This document shows positions 15,240-22,216 of a stretch of DNA of 31,536 bases, one piece after another. Under the pieces are notes generated by a model, which worked only from the letters and a program-made list of their open reading frames with translations, was not told where the DNA came from and made no database searches. Both the position numbers and the translations under genes were made by a program. Source of the stretch: Clostridiales bacterium UBA1740 (lineage in GTDB: Bacteria; Bacillota; Clostridia; Oscillospirales; CAG-272). The DNA lies in NCBI GenBank assembly GCA_002315715.1, contig DCHY01000046.1, positions 5,747 to 37,282 of the forward strand, written 5' to 3'. How positions within the stretch are numbered: the first letter of the stretch is position 1; each line of letters starts with the position of its first letter.

Positions 15240-15860
15240 ATGTTTCGCAAAATAAAAACCTATTCTTGGGGTTATTTTATGTTTGCCGTCCTGCTTATGG
15301 CGGTTGGCGGTTGTTTCCTCGCCTTTTGCAAAGAGGAACTTCTCGAGAAAGCCGTTTTGATTATCGGCGCGCTTCTCACCGTGTTTGCCATCGTGTTCGG
15401 CGTCTTGACGCTTTCTCATAAGACGCGCGGTGCCTCTTTCTTCTTCCGCATGACCTTCGCCATTCTCGCTTTGATCGGCGGTGTCGTCACCATGATTTTA
15501 AGAGAGGGCGCCATCAGTATCGTCTTGGATATTGCCGGTCTGCTTCTTATCATTGACGGCTCTTTCAAACTCCAAACGACCGTACGCATGAAGACGTTTT
15601 ATAACCCGATTTGGTGGATCATGCTCGTCATTTCCGTTCTCTCCATCCTCGGCGGTTTCTTCATGGTCAAGGGCGGTATCGATAATACCGTTCTTCGTTC
15701 CGTCCTTTTGGGCACAACGCTTGTCATCGACGGCATCGGAAACCTGCTTTCGACCTTCGTCGTTCCCATCAACGCCGCAAGAGAGAAGACGGAGATCCTC
15801 GCCGAGAATGCCGAGGAAATCTCCGAGATTGCGCAAGATGTTCCCGAACAAACGAACTAA
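15240..15860 (+). CDS. DUF308/HdeD-like small membrane protein
   Basis: A 206-residue protein made of about six short hydrophobic helices in three GG-containing repeats (for example MAVGGCFLAF, LALIGGVVTMIL, LSILGGFFMV), ending in an acidic, soluble tail rich in Glu (AENAEEISEIAQD). This is the pattern of the DUF308/HdeD family, some members of which are linked to acid stress; the molecular role is unknown. ATG 15240 is preferred over the GTG at 15231 because AGAGGTG then lies at good spacing. It has its own promoter and terminates at the strong hairpin just after the stop, facing the tRNA locus. Confidence 0.8.
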   Translation: MFRKIKTYSWGYFMFAVLLMAVGGCFLAFCKEELLEKAVLIIGALLTVFAIVFGVLTLSHKTRGASFFFRMTFAILALIGGVVTMILREGAISIVLDIAGLLLIIDGSFKLQTTVRMKTFYNPIWWIMLVISVLSILGGFFMVKGGIDNTVLRSVLLGTTLVIDGIGNLLSTFVVPINAAREKTEILAENAEEISEIAQDVPEQTN

Positions 15861-15861
15861 A

Positions 15862-15903
15862 AAACAAAGCCGAAGGTTGCTCCCCTTCGGCTTTGTTTGT
15901 TAT
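15862..15903 (+). terminator. intrinsic terminator of the DUF308 gene
   Basis: A perfect 15-bp stem (15862-15876 with 15884-15898) followed by a T-rich stretch. The A-rich left flank lets it work on both strands between convergent units. Confidence 0.92.
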
Positions 15904-15905
15904 AT

Positions 15906-15934
15906 AAAAAAGAGGTAAACGCTCGTTTACCTCT
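15906..15934 (-). terminator. terminator downstream of the first tRNA-Leu copy
   Basis: On the minus strand an 11-bp perfect stem (15934-15924 with 15921-15911) with a 2-nt central gap is followed by TTTTT. It directly abuts the CCA end of the tRNA fragment. Confidence 0.88.
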
Positions 15935-16084
15935 TGGTGCGGGTAACAGGAATCGAACCTGCACAACCTTGCGATCACAAGAACCTGAATCTTGCGCGTA
16001 GCGAAGCGGCGTGACGGTAGTGAATAATGCCCGGTGGGCATTAGAGCCGGAGCGTGACCGAGCCGCAGCGAGAACTGCCAGTTC
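15935..16084 (-). pseudogene. tRNA-Leu(CAG) partial copy 1: complete 3' half, D-loop insert, acceptor 5' strand lost
   Basis: Read on the minus strand, 15999-15935 is identical to the intact tRNA-Leu at 16122-16208 from the D-stem 3' side through the anticodon arm (CAG), variable arm, T arm, acceptor 3' strand and CCA. Upstream, a 75-bp segment (16074-16000) replaces the direct junction in the D-loop. Then 10 bases of D-arm (16084-16075) match again before homology stops. The 5' acceptor strand is missing, so a cloverleaf cannot form and the copy is presumably non-functional unless assembled in an unusual way. Confidence 0.8.
16000..16074 (-). repeat. 75-bp palindromic insert in the tRNA D-loop (copy 1)
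   Basis: On the minus strand it starts TTCTCGCTGCGGCTCGGTCA and ends GCTTCGCT; the 85-bp insert in copy 3 starts and ends the same way. It contains a perfect 7-bp hairpin (16027-16033 with 16037-16043). No reading frame or transposase is present. It resembles a small non-autonomous palindromic element, although I know of no family. Confidence 0.6.
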
Positions 16085-16093
16085 TGCAGACGC

Positions 16094-16120
16094 AAAAAAA
16101 GCACCTACCGAAGTAAGTGC
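16094..16120 (-). terminator. terminator directly after the intact tRNA-Leu
   Basis: On the minus strand an 8-bp stem (16120-16113 with 16108-16101, one G-U pair) with a TTCG tetraloop is followed by seven T. Confidence 0.93.
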
Positions 16121-16121
16121 C

Positions 16122-16208
16122 TGGTGCGGGTAACAGGAATCGAACCTGCACAACCTTGCGATCACAAGAACCTGAATCTTGCGCGTCTGCCAGTTCCGCC
16201 ATACCCGC
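16122..16208 (-). tRNA. tRNA-Leu (anticodon CAG), CCA encoded
   Basis: On the minus strand the full cloverleaf is present. The acceptor pairs GCGGGTA with TACCCGC; the D stem is GCG/CGC with GG in the loop; and the anticodon stem CAAGA/TCTTG encloses TTCAGGT (anticodon CAG). A long class II variable arm follows, then the T arm GCAGG-TTCGATT-CCTGT. Discriminator A and an encoded CCA (16124-16122) follow. It decodes CUG leucine codons. The terminator begins right after CCA. The nearest promoter is at 16371-16399, upstream of the interrupted copy 3, so the functional tRNA is probably processed from a transcript that begins in that copy. Confidence 0.95.
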
Positions 16209-16223
16209 ATATAAAATTGTGAA

Positions 16224-16348
16224 AACCTGAATCTTGCGCGTAGTGAGCGAAGCGAACGGCCGAGGAGTCTTTGAAAACCTTCCGGTGGACGGTTTTCCCT
16301 CCGAGGTGACCGAGCCGCAGCGAGAACTGCCGCTTCCGCCATACCCGC
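16224..16348 (-). pseudogene. tRNA-Leu partial copy 3: 5' half with D-loop insert, 3' half lost
   Basis: On the minus strand 16348-16327 is the acceptor 5' strand and D arm, differing from the intact copy only at two adjacent bases in the D-loop. An 85-bp insert (16326-16242) follows, then 18 bases (16241-16224) matching the anticodon arm up to AGGTT, after which homology stops. The variable arm, T arm and acceptor 3' strand are absent. It is the mirror of copy 1: this copy keeps the promoter-proximal 5' half, copy 1 keeps the 3' half. Confidence 0.78.
16242..16326 (-). repeat. 85-bp palindromic insert in the tRNA D-loop (copy 3)
   Basis: It is inserted at exactly the same D-loop position as the copy 1 insert (after GGCAG, before ACGCG on the minus strand). 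It shares that insert's first ~20 bases and its GCTTCGCT-containing end, but the centre differs and holds its own hairpin (GAAAACC paired with GGTTTTC). Shared ends with a variable centre suggest a small element family. Confidence 0.6.
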
Positions 16349-16370
16349 ATATGGATTTTACAACACGTGA

Positions 16371-16399
16371 ATTTTAACACAAATGACGGGATAAGTCAA
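16371..16399 (-). promoter_or_regulatory. promoter of the tRNA-Leu locus
   Basis: On the minus strand TTGACT (16399-16394), 17 bp, TAAAAT (16376-16371). Transcription should begin about 15 bp before copy 3. Confidence 0.85.
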
Positions 16400-16447
16400 G
16401 GGCTTTTGTAAGTTTTTTCGCAGCACGCTGCTTTTTGACGCCATCCC

Positions 16448-16476
16448 TTGACTTTACGCGCGTTTCTTGGTATAAT
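16448..16476 (+). promoter_or_regulatory. promoter of the GH3 beta-glucosidase gene
   Basis: TTGACT (16448-16453), 17 bp, TATAAT (16471-16476), divergent from the tRNA promoter. The AGAAGGAGA ribosome-binding site follows before ATG 16507. Confidence 0.92.
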
Positions 16477-16506
16477 GAGGCGTAAAAATACAGAAGGAGA
16501 TGTCCT

Positions 16507-19224
16507 ATGAAATACAGAAATGACCGTGTTCTCGGCTATGATCTCGGCAGTTTGCCGGAAGCCCCCGTCGAAGCACTTGAGAAACTCTCACTTCGTGCCG
16601 CTACCGACGGTATCGTTTTGTTGAAAAACGAAGGAGGCGTTTTGCCTTTTAAGAAAGGCGAAAAGATCGCCGTCTTCGGCAGAATCGCGAGAGAATACTA
16701 TAAGAGCGGTACCGGATCGGGCGGTATGGTAAACGTCAATTACGTGACCAATATTTTGGATTGCCTCAACAAACGTGACACCGTCAAAACCGACGCTACG
16801 CTCAATGCGTATTACGAAGCATGGATGAAGGATCATCCCTTTGACAAGGGCGCCGGCTGGGCACAGGAGCCGTGGTGCCAGCAAGAACTTAACATTCCCC
16901 GCGAAACCGTCAACGCCGCGGCCACCCGCACCGACGTGGCACTCGTCGTAATCGGCAGAACGGCAGGAGAAGACAAAGACAATTCGGCGGACGAAGGCAG
17001 TTATCTTCTGACGCATGAAGAGGAAGAAGTCCTTCGCAAGGTATCTTTGGAATTCTCCCGTGTCGTCGTCGTTTTGAACGTCGGCAACGTCATGGATATG
17101 TCCTTCGTTGAGAAATATAACGTTTCTGCCGTTTTGTACGTTTGGCAGGGCGGTATGTGCGGCGGCGAAGCCGCGGCACGGGTGCTTCTCGGTGAAGTAT
17201 CGCCTTCCGGCAAACTTTCCGACACTATCGTGAAAAACATCAACGACTATCCGTCTATGAAAGATTTCGGCGCCGACGACCGCTTGGTTTACAACGAAGA
17301 TATTTACGTCGGCTATCGCTATTTTGAAACCTTTGCCAAAGACAAAGTTTTGTATCCGTTCGGCTTCGGCCTTTCCTATACGACGTTCGCCATCGACAGC
17401 CAATTGACGGTGAAAGACGGTACGTATACCGTCAGTGCCACTGTGAAAAACACCGGTGACAAAGAGGGAAGAGAAGTCGTAGAAGCCTACGTCGAAGCTC
17501 CCGAAGGAAAACTCGGCAAACCTGCCCGTGTCCTCGTCGCTTTTGCCAAGACCAAAACGTTGCAGCCGAATGAGAGCGAAACGCTCACTTTGACCTTTGA
17601 AAACAAGCGCTTTGCGTCCTATGACGACGCGGGCAAAACCGGTCACAAGAGCGCTTTCGTGCTCGAAGCCGGTGCTTACGGCGTCTATGTCGGTGAAGAC
17701 GTACGCGCCGCTATGAAAATCGGCGAATTTACGCTTGCCGATACCGTCGTCGAACAGTCGGAAGAAGCCTTGTCTCCCGTCACTCCCTTTGACCGCATGG
17801 TCAACCGCGGCGGCAAAGTCACTTATGAAGCGGCACCTCTGCGCACCTACGATATGTTCGAGCGCATGCAGAATAGACGCCCGGCAGATCTTCCTTATTC
17901 CGGCGACAAGGGTCTGAAACTCAAAGACGTTGTCGACAAGAAATGCTCCATGCGAGACTTTCTATCTCAACTTTCCAACGAAGACTTCGCTTGCCTCGTC
18001 CGCGGAGAAGGCATGAACAGCCCGAAAGTCACCCCCGGAACCGGCAGCTGCTTCGGCGCTGTCACCGATTCGCTCATCGGCTTCGGCATTCCGATTGCCT
18101 GCACCACCGACGGTCCCTCCGGCATCCGTATGGACTGCGGTGCAAAAGCCACGAGTATGCCCAACGGCACGTGCTTGGCTTGTACCTTTGACCTTGACCT
18201 TGTCCGTGAACTGTACGAACTCGAAGGCGTCGAAATGACCGCCTATAAAATCGATATCATTTTGGCTCCCGGCATCAACATCCACAGAACGCCCTTGAAC
18301 GGCCGTAACTTCGAGTATTTCTCGGAAGATCCGCTCTTGACCGGTCTTATGGCAGTCTCGGTGGCACAGGGCGTAAAAGTCACGAATACAGCCTGCACCA
18401 TCAAACACTTTATCGCCAATAACCAAGAGCATAAACGCCACGATTACGACTCCGTCGTTTCGGAACGCGCCATCCGCGAAGTCTACGCCAAACCCTTTGA
18501 AATTGCCATCCGAGAGGGAGATGCCAGAGCCGTGATGACCTCCTACAACATCATCAACGGACTTCACGCCTCCACTTGCTACGATTTGACAACCACAATT
18601 TTGCGCGGTGCTTGGGGCTACGACGGTTTCGTCATGTCCGACTGGTTTGCCAAGACCTCCGGCCACGACGGCAAGATTTCGAAAGGTTACCTTGCCGAAA
18701 TGGTAAAGGCACAGAACGATATTTATATGTGCGTCGTTTCGTCCAAGAAAAACGAAGATAACCTCGTCGAATCTCTTGAAAACGGATTCCTCTCACGCGG
18801 TGAAATCGCGGTTTGTGCCGAGAACCTTCTGAATCACTTAATCGTCACGCACGCTTACGAGCGCTTCGCCGAAAACGGATATACCTACGATATCCACGAC
18901 GTGGATATTGCCACGCTCGAAAAGGCGGCGACCTTCACTGACGTAGAACTCGGTAAACCCTGTGATATTGAAAAACTCACTCCCGGCAAATACGTGCTTG
19001 AAATCGAGATGTCCTCCGCCATGTCGGATTTGGCACAGATTCCCGTTGACGTAGCCGTCGGAGAAAGAGAAGCCTCCACCATCGGTGCCCACGGAACGAA
19101 CGGGAAAACCGATAAATTCACGACGATTCTTTACGTTTCCGGCTTCAAAGATGCCGGAACGGAGATTTTCTTCTCCTCAAAAGCGGAAATTAAAATTCAC
19201 ACGGCAACTCTCTATAAACTCTAA
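16507..19224 (+). CDS. GH3 beta-glucosidase with reversed domain order
   Basis: A 905-residue glycoside hydrolase family 3 enzyme without signal peptide, so cytoplasmic. The usual order is swapped. Residues ~30-260 are the family's C-terminal alpha/beta sandwich (DGIVLLKNEGGVLPF, then VVIGRTAGEDKDNS). Residues ~280-410 hold the LYPFGFGLSYTTF motif and a fibronectin-III-like domain. The TIM-barrel catalytic domain comes last (~500-780): CTTDGPSGIRMDC, IKHFIANNQEHKRH (K633, H634) and the nucleophile in GYDGFVMSDW (D712). This permuted layout is known from Ruminococcus albus and Butyrivibrio enzymes that cleave beta-1,4-linked oligosaccharides. It is a single-gene unit with its own promoter and terminator. 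Substrate range is not readable. Confidence 0.93.
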   Translation: MKYRNDRVLGYDLGSLPEAPVEALEKLSLRAATDGIVLLKNEGGVLPFKKGEKIAVFGRIAREYYKSGTGSGGMVNVNYVTNILDCLNKRDTVKTDATLNAYYEAWMKDHPFDKGAGWAQEPWCQQELNIPRETVNAAATRTDVALVVIGRTAGEDKDNSADEGSYLLTHEEEEVLRKVSLEFSRVVVVLNVGNVMDMSFVEKYNVSAVLYVWQGGMCGGEAAARVLLGEVSPSGKLSDTIVKNINDYPSMKDFGADDRLVYNEDIYVGYRYFETFAKDKVLYPFGFGLSYTTFAIDSQLTVKDGTYTVSATVKNTGDKEGREVVEAYVEAPEGKLGKPARVLVAFAKTKTLQPNESETLTLTFENKRFASYDDAGKTGHKSAFVLEAGAYGVYVGEDVRAAMKIGEFTLADTVVEQSEEALSPVTPFDRMVNRGGKVTYEAAPLRTYDMFERMQNRRPADLPYSGDKGLKLKDVVDKKCSMRDFLSQLSNEDFACLVRGEGMNSPKVTPGTGSCFGAVTDSLIGFGIPIACTTDGPSGIRMDCGAKATSMPNGTCLACTFDLDLVRELYELEGVEMTAYKIDIILAPGINIHRTPLNGRNFEYFSEDPLLTGLMAVSVAQGVKVTNTACTIKHFIANNQEHKRHDYDSVVSERAIREVYAKPFEIAIREGDARAVMTSYNIINGLHASTCYDLTTTILRGAWGYDGFVMSDWFAKTSGHDGKISKGYLAEMVKAQNDIYMCVVSSKKNEDNLVESLENGFLSRGEIAVCAENLLNHLIVTHAYERFAENGYTYDIHDVDIATLEKAATFTDVELGKPCDIEKLTPGKYVLEIEMSSAMSDLAQIPVDVAVGEREASTIGAHGTNGKTDKFTTILYVSGFKDAGTEIFFSSKAEIKIHTATLYKL

Positions 19225-19265
19225 AAAAACGCCCGAAGTTTCGGTTGAAACTTCGGGTGTTTTTT
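19223..19265. terminator. bidirectional terminator between GH3 and flavodoxin genes
   Basis: A 12-bp stem (19231-19242 with 19247-19258) with a GGTT loop, an A-run on the left and a T-run on the right, serving the two convergent genes. Confidence 0.92.
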
Positions 19266-19881
19266 ATCTGACGAAGCCGGTGCGAACGAGCGCCTCGGCA
19301 TCCGGCAAACCGTATTTTTCTTTTCCGAGTGCGATGCTCTTCATTAAGAATACCATATTCCGTGCGAGCGTTCTCGCGGTTTGGAGTCCCTCTTGGTCAT
19401 CTGCGGCTTCGCCGGGCTTGGCACCGTGGAGGTTGTTCCAATATCGCGCCGTCGCAATCGGCATGCTGCTGATTGCGAAATATTTCTGAAGTTCGTCTAC
19501 CGTAACGGTAAGACCGCTGCGGCGTGCCACTGCAAGAGCGGCGCCGACTTTCATCGTCTTATCGAACGGCGCACTGTAAAACAATCGGTCGAGAAGGGCG
19601 ATGAGCGTCGCGTTGGCAGAGGCAAAATAGACGGGAGAACCGAGGACGAGGCCGTCCGCCTCTTTGAATTTTTCGGCGATTTCGTTGACAGCGTCGTCAA
19701 AAACGCATTTTCCGAGTTCGCGGCATTTCAGACACGCGACGCACCCGCGAATATCCATCTGTCCGACGTTCACCGCTTCATACGTCACGCCTTCGGCGTC
19801 GAAAATCTTTTGCATCTCGGAAAACGCAAGCGCCGTGTTTCCGTCCTTTTTCGGACTGCCGTTAAGCATTAAAACTTTCAT
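19264..19881 (-). CDS. flavodoxin-family NAD(P)H-dependent oxidoreductase with Cys cluster
   Basis: A 205-residue flavodoxin-fold protein. The FMN phosphate loop is LNGSPKKDGNT (6-16), and LGSPVYFASANATL near 79-92 is the second FMN-binding segment. Four cysteines in CVACLKCRELGKC (C47, C50, C53, C59) match iron-sulfur flavoproteins, which carry a [4Fe-4S] cluster and pass electrons in anaerobes. The ATG overlaps the stop of the upstream YgjP-like gene by four bases (ATGA), so the two are translationally coupled. The electron partner is unknown. Confidence 0.87.
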   Translation of the reverse strand: MKVLMLNGSPKKDGNTALAFSEMQKIFDAEGVTYEAVNVGQMDIRGCVACLKCRELGKCVFDDAVNEIAEKFKEADGLVLGSPVYFASANATLIALLDRLFYSAPFDKTMKVGAALAVARRSGLTVTVDELQKYFAISSMPIATARYWNNLHGAKPGEAADDQEGLQTARTLARNMVFLMKSIALGKEKYGLPDAEALVRTGFVR

Positions 19882-20447
19882 AAAAACTCCTTTTCTCCCG
19901 CAATCGGGAAGGCGCGCAATATCAAGACACGCCCGTTTTTTCTGAACCAGCCTTGCGCCTCTTTATAAGAAGGTAAGATTTTCGCGATTTCGCCGTAGAA
20001 CTTTTTGGAGTGATTCATTTCTTTTCGGTGTGCCAACTCGTGTACGACGACGTAGTCGAGCACCGGCGTCGGAACCGCACCGAGCAGGGCATTGAAGGTG
20101 AGGGTTCCGTCGTTTTTGCAACTCCCCCACTTGGTCCTTAAATATTTTATGCGAATCTTTCCGTAAGAAACACCCATCCGTTCGGCATATTGTTCGACGG
20201 CGGCGGGAATCTTTTCATCGGCAACGCGTAAAATCGCCGCTTTTTCTTCATCCGTGAAAGGCGTCGCCTGTTCCCTCACGGCATCGAGTTTTGCTATATT
20301 TTTAAGAATCCACGGCATTTTTGATGCCACGAAGCGGTCTGCCTCTTGCTTGGATAACCACGTCGGCATTTTTACGATCACCGAACCGTTTTTTCCGATT
20401 TGAATAGACAGCGTGCGCCTTTTTGATTTTTGATAAACTGTTTTCAC
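19878..20447 (-). CDS. YgjP-like (M48/WLM-type) zinc metallopeptidase
   Basis: A 189-residue protein with zinc-site motif VVHELAHRKEMNHS (H136, E137, H140, with H146 downstream) and the family's KWGSC box (106-110), as in YgjP/DUF45 proteins. The upstream frame stays open to 20639 but that part is hydrophobic and low-complexity. I place the start at GTG 20447 because GAGGA lies eight bases upstream and the promoter at 20470-20498 would start transcription just before it. It is the first gene of a two-gene unit with the flavodoxin-family protein. Its protein substrate is unknown; it is sometimes annotated only as a metal-dependent hydrolase. Confidence 0.87.
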   Translation of the reverse strand: MKTVYQKSKRRTLSIQIGKNGSVIVKMPTWLSKQEADRFVASKMPWILKNIAKLDAVREQATPFTDEEKAAILRVADEKIPAAVEQYAERMGVSYGKIRIKYLRTKWGSCKNDGTLTFNALLGAVPTPVLDYVVVHELAHRKEMNHSKKFYGEIAKILPSYKEAQGWFRKNGRVLILRAFPIAGEKEFL

Positions 20448-20469
20448 GGACACGTCCTCGCTTTTCTCG

Positions 20470-20498
20470 ATTTTATCATAATCCGATATAAAAAGCAA
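20470..20498 (-). promoter_or_regulatory. promoter of the YgjP-like/flavodoxin unit
   Basis: On the minus strand TTGCTT (20498-20493), 17 bp, TAAAAT (20475-20470). It decides the GTG start at 20447. Confidence 0.7.
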
Positions 20499-20555
20499 GA
20501 AAAAAGCGAAAGCGGGAAAAAGAAAAAAGAAATCGAAAAAAATTGAAAAAAGGGC

Positions 20556-20584
20556 TTTACTTTTCATTTCGTATGTGCTATAAT
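20556..20584 (+). promoter_or_regulatory. promoter of the uracil permease gene
   Basis: TTTACT (20556-20561), 17 bp, TATAAT (20579-20584). It leaves an untranslated leader of about 170 nt before ATG 20760. Confidence 0.82.
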
Positions 20585-20600
20585 AACTTTCGAAAAGAGA

Positions 20601-20636
20601 AATCTTTAAGTGCGGTACAGAGATGCCGACAAGATT
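20601..20636 (+). promoter_or_regulatory. PyrR-binding-loop-like hairpin in the uracil permease leader
   Basis: Lower stem AATCTT/AAGATT (20601-20606 with 20631-20636), an internal bulge, upper stem CGGTA/TGCCG (20613-20617 with 20624-20628) and a hexaloop CAGAGA (20618-20623). A bulged hairpin closed by a CNGNGA hexaloop is the known PyrR binding loop. PyrR-UMP would stabilise it. Its 3' strand can otherwise pair downstream (20630-20634 with 20681-20685, and 20639-20643 with 20677-20681) as an antiterminator that blocks the terminator at 20681. A uracil transporter gene follows, as expected for UMP feedback. Confidence 0.7.
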
Positions 20637-20680
20637 CAAAATACTTTCTGCTATACGAGTATAGTAGGGGATTGTTGTAT

Positions 20681-20706
20681 TCTTGCCGACGGCAAGATTT
20701 TTTTTT
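20681..20706 (+). terminator. attenuator terminator in the uracil permease leader
   Basis: A perfect 7-bp stem (20681-20687 with 20691-20697) with a GAC loop followed by nine T, placed inside the leader, upstream of the coding region. It is mutually exclusive with the antiterminator pairing described for the PyrR loop. Confidence 0.88.
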
Positions 20707-20759
20707 GCCCTTGCGGCAGGAGATTTCTTTTTGAAAAATTATTTTTTGGAGGAAAGAAA

Positions 20760-22076
20760 ATGAAACTCGTCTACAATGTCAAAGACAAACCCCCGGTAAA
20801 ACAAATCCTCGTCTTCGCTCTTCAGCAGCTCTTGGCTATCCTTGCTGCAACCATCGCAGTTCCCGCTATCATCGGTAACGGCATGAGCGCTTCCGCGGCT
20901 CTCTTCGGTGCCGGCGTAGGTACTCTCGTTTATCTCTTGTTTACCAAATTCCAAAGCCCTGTATTCCTTGGTTCTTCCTTCGCATTCCTCGGTTCTATGG
21001 GTGCTGCTTTTGCAGGCGCCATCTCCAACGCTGCCGGCTTTACCGGTTTGCTTCTCGGCGCCGTATTTGCAGGTCTCGTTTACGTAGCACTCTCCTTCGT
21101 CGTTAAATTCTGCGGCGTTAAATGGATTGCAAAACTTATGCCCGCTGTCGTTATCGGTCCGACCGTCGCTATCATCGGTCTTTCTCTTGCAGGAAACGCT
21201 GTCGGCGATTTGAAAAAAGGCAGCATTGCAGAAGCTAATCCTTATCTCTGCCTTCTTTGCGGTCTTATCACCCTCGGTGTGACCATCGCTTGCTCCGTAT
21301 ACGGCAAGAAGATGGTGAAAATGATTCCCTTCGTTCTCGGTATTGCAGCAGGCTATGCCGTAGCTGCTATCTTCACCGTAATCGGTATCGCAGCAGACAA
21401 CACCGCTCTTCAGATTATCAACTTCGCGGCATTCAAAGATATGCAGTGGTTCCCCGATTTCACCTTCATCCATGCATTCAAGGGCTTCAAAGATATTGAC
21501 GCGGCTTACGTCGGCACCATCGCGGTTGCTTATATCCCCGTAGCATTCGTCGTATTCGCAGAGCATATCGCAGACCACAAGAACCTTTCCTCCATCATCG
21601 AGAAAGACCTTCTTGAAGATCCCGGCCTTGACAAGACCCTCCTCGGTGACGGTGTCGGCTCTATCGCAGGTGCATTCTTCGGCGGTTGCCCCAACACCAC
21701 TTACGGTGAATCCGTCGGTTGTGTCGCTATCTCCGGCAACGCTTCCGTCGTAACCATCTTCGCTACTGCCATCATGGCAATCGTTGCTTCCTTCGTCGCT
21801 CCCTTCACGACGCTTCTTGCCACCATTCCCGCTTGCGTTATGGGCGGCGTTTGCGTAGCACTTTACGGCTTTATCGCCGTATCCGGCTTGAAGATGATTC
21901 AGGGCGTTGACCTCGGTGAAAACAAAAACCTCTTCCCGGTATCCGTTATCCTCATCGCCGGTGTAGGCGGACTTGTTCTCAACTTTGGTAAAGTGACCAT
22001 CACTTCCGTTGCTTGCGCACTTATCCTCGGTATCCTTGTCAACGTTCTCGTTCATGCATTTGAAAAGAAAGACTGA
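20760..22076 (+). CDS. uraA: uracil permease (NCS2/UraA family)
   Basis: A 438-residue, roughly 14-segment membrane protein that should import uracil with protons. The N-terminus (PPVKQILVFALQQLLAILAA) and MPAVVIGPTVAIIGLSLA near residues 138-155 are characteristic of the nucleobase-ascorbate transporter family. AEHIADHKNLS near 264-274 and GDGVGSIAGAFFGGCPNTTYG near 300-320 mark the UraA branch; the Glu in AEH contacts the base in known structures. The frame is open upstream, but ATG 20760 with GGAGGAAAG is the start, since the upstream part is leader RNA. Regulation by uridine nucleotides is indicated by the PyrR-type attenuator. A terminator follows 20 bp after the stop. Confidence 0.93.
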   Translation: MKLVYNVKDKPPVKQILVFALQQLLAILAATIAVPAIIGNGMSASAALFGAGVGTLVYLLFTKFQSPVFLGSSFAFLGSMGAAFAGAISNAAGFTGLLLGAVFAGLVYVALSFVVKFCGVKWIAKLMPAVVIGPTVAIIGLSLAGNAVGDLKKGSIAEANPYLCLLCGLITLGVTIACSVYGKKMVKMIPFVLGIAAGYAVAAIFTVIGIAADNTALQIINFAAFKDMQWFPDFTFIHAFKGFKDIDAAYVGTIAVAYIPVAFVVFAEHIADHKNLSSIIEKDLLEDPGLDKTLLGDGVGSIAGAFFGGCPNTTYGESVGCVAISGNASVVTIFATAIMAIVASFVAPFTTLLATIPACVMGGVCVALYGFIAVSGLKMIQGVDLGENKNLFPVSVILIAGVGGLVLNFGKVTITSVACALILGILVNVLVHAFEKKD

Positions 22077-22095
22077 TAATCGATAAATAATCTTC

Positions 22096-22126
22096 TGCCG
22101 TCCGTGTAACAAACGGACGGCATTTT
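22096..22126 (+). terminator. intrinsic terminator of uraA
   Basis: A perfect 10-bp stem (22096-22105 with 22113-22122) with a 7-nt loop, then TTTT. Confidence 0.88.
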
Positions 22127-22144
22127 AATATTATATTACAGAAT

Positions 22145-22173
22145 TTGTTTTTTGTTTACGTTTGTGCTATAAT
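22145..22173 (+). promoter_or_regulatory. promoter of the lipoprotein gene
   Basis: TTGTTT (22145-22150), 17 bp, TATAAT (22168-22173). The -35 box is weaker than in the neighbouring promoters. Confidence 0.75.
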
Positions 22174-22216
22174 ATGGACAAGCAACTTCTGTTGCCAACA
22201 AAGGAGGATATATCGT

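Noticed and set aside
16000..16326. Group I intron in tRNA-Leu
   Set aside because: Inserts are far too short (75-85 bp), lie in the D-loop and not the anticodon loop, and lack intron core motifs.
20448..20639. N-terminal 64-residue extension of the YgjP-like protein
   Set aside because: Hydrophobic, low-complexity translation of AT-rich DNA that overlaps both divergent promoters; the GTG at 20447 has a proper ribosome-binding site.
20585..20710. Purine, xanthine or preQ1 riboswitch before uraA
   Set aside because: No conserved aptamer core was found; the hexaloop CAGAGA hairpin plus antiterminator/terminator fits PyrR attenuation better.
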